DNA of 64,000 nucleotides from Roridomyces roridus (lineage: Eukaryota; Basidiomycota; Agaricomycetes; Agaricales; Mycenaceae): the NCBI GenBank assembly GCA_029378245.1, contig JARKIF010000002.1:3472001-3536000 (forward strand). Reading direction: 5' to 3'. A program made the position numbers and the translations under genes. Of this stretch, positions 63,323 to 64,000 are shown piece after piece. Under the pieces are notes generated by a model, which saw only the letters and a program-made list of their open reading frames with translations, was not told the origin of the DNA and did no database searches. How positions within the stretch are numbered: the first letter of the stretch is position 1; every line of letters starts with the position of its first letter.

Positions 63323-64000
63323 GCCAGTGTGAGGAGGTTGTGTTTTTTCTTTCCTTGAGAATCGGCGGTTGATTTGAAATCGTTGTCAGGGAGGGATTGC
63401 TATCTATGCCTGGGTTGAATGAATGATATTACAGCGCACGTTCAAGTATCGTTTTCTCCAAAAAAAGAAACCGCGTTGTCTGAACTGCGATTGTTCCCAA
63501 GGGAATCGGACCCCCGTGGACAACGAAGAATAGACGCGATTGTGTGGTGCCTTGGGGACTCTGCTTTCATTATCCTGCGCCCCGCTTCAGTTCAAACTTC
63601 TACTAAAGTATTGGATCCAAGTTCGCCAGTTTCGGTTCAACGGGAAACTGACGAAAATGAGACAGAGAAAATAACTTGACACCTCGTCGCCATCGGAACC
63701 CAGAGGAATTATCGAACCCCCAGCGTCTGTCGAGTTCTGTACAGTCGTTGTCCTCCTGGGCTCCACAGCCTCCACTCCGCCCTGGATATGGTGAGTACAC
63801 AAGGCCACGAGATTACCGAGGATCCCAGCCGAAGACCGGGGCATTGCAGTTTCCTGAGGCCTATATCTCTGTAACACTCAATAATCGAGCTTGCGGTGGG
63901 GGTACGTGATTGCTCTAAATTTGCTTGTGAATCTCTTCGGTTGACTTTATTATATTATATTGGATCGTTTCGTTGTCAGGCGTCTGTATTGGGCCTGGAC
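63323..64000. other. Gap at the window edge
   Basis: An 86-codon plus-strand frame at 63419-63679 and a minus-strand frame overlapping it show no recognisable motif. A gene continuing past the window cannot be excluded. Confidence 0.3.

Overview
The window looks like nuclear DNA of a mushroom-forming basidiomycete (Agaricomycetes). This rests on very short GT-AG introns (mostly 45-60 nt), several F-box/leucine-rich proteins of the kind expanded in these fungi, a DUF6534-type seven-helix protein, a Zn2Cys6 regulator, a 14-helix MFS transporter, tRNA-Pro with a short intron, and two non-LTR (LINE-like) retrotransposons. No operons, plasmid functions, rRNA genes or CRISPR arrays are visible. Gene models were assembled by hand from reading frames and splice signals, without homology searches.

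Layout. 0-9 kb: a small lipocalin-like protein, then two F-box genes lying tail to tail as a large inverted duplication, a decayed seven-helix membrane protein gene and a 287-aa unknown protein. 9-12.5 kb: a C2H2-like zinc-finger gene, a transposon-rich stretch with a clear hAT-type non-autonomous element (8-bp target duplication) and a tRNA-Pro(UGG). 12.6-19 kb: three more F-box loci, two of them broken. 19-25.5 kb: a frameshifted unknown gene, a Zn2Cys6 transcription factor and a membrane protein. 25.9-29.8 kb: two intact F-box genes. 29.8-34.5 kb: a 5'-truncated LINE with an intact endonuclease/reverse transcriptase ORF. 36.4-44.6 kb: an MFS transporter with one defective splice junction, a conserved fungal protein, and an intact DUF6534 gene whose second intron has been swollen to about 1 kb by two terminal-inverted-repeat elements. 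46.4-57.4 kb: two copies of a segment carrying an unknown gene plus an SH3-domain (Sho1-like) tail, the first copy truncated and joined to a stray fragment resembling the DUF6534 gene end. Between the copies lies a second, older LINE. 58.6-61.7 kb: a four-RRM RNA-binding protein of the Nrd1/Msa type. 62-64 kb: a decayed F-box-like remnant.

The most unusual material is in the two LINEs. Both carry an RNase H-like domain between the endonuclease and the reverse transcriptase, and in both most of the expected catalytic acidic residues are absent. The second LINE's first ORF is continuous only if two correctly phased spliceosomal-type introns are removed, and its RT domain holds a further GC-AG intron-like insertion. 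The genes do not form an evident pathway. The region reads as a gene-family nursery (F-box expansion, duplication, decay) shaped by transposable elements.
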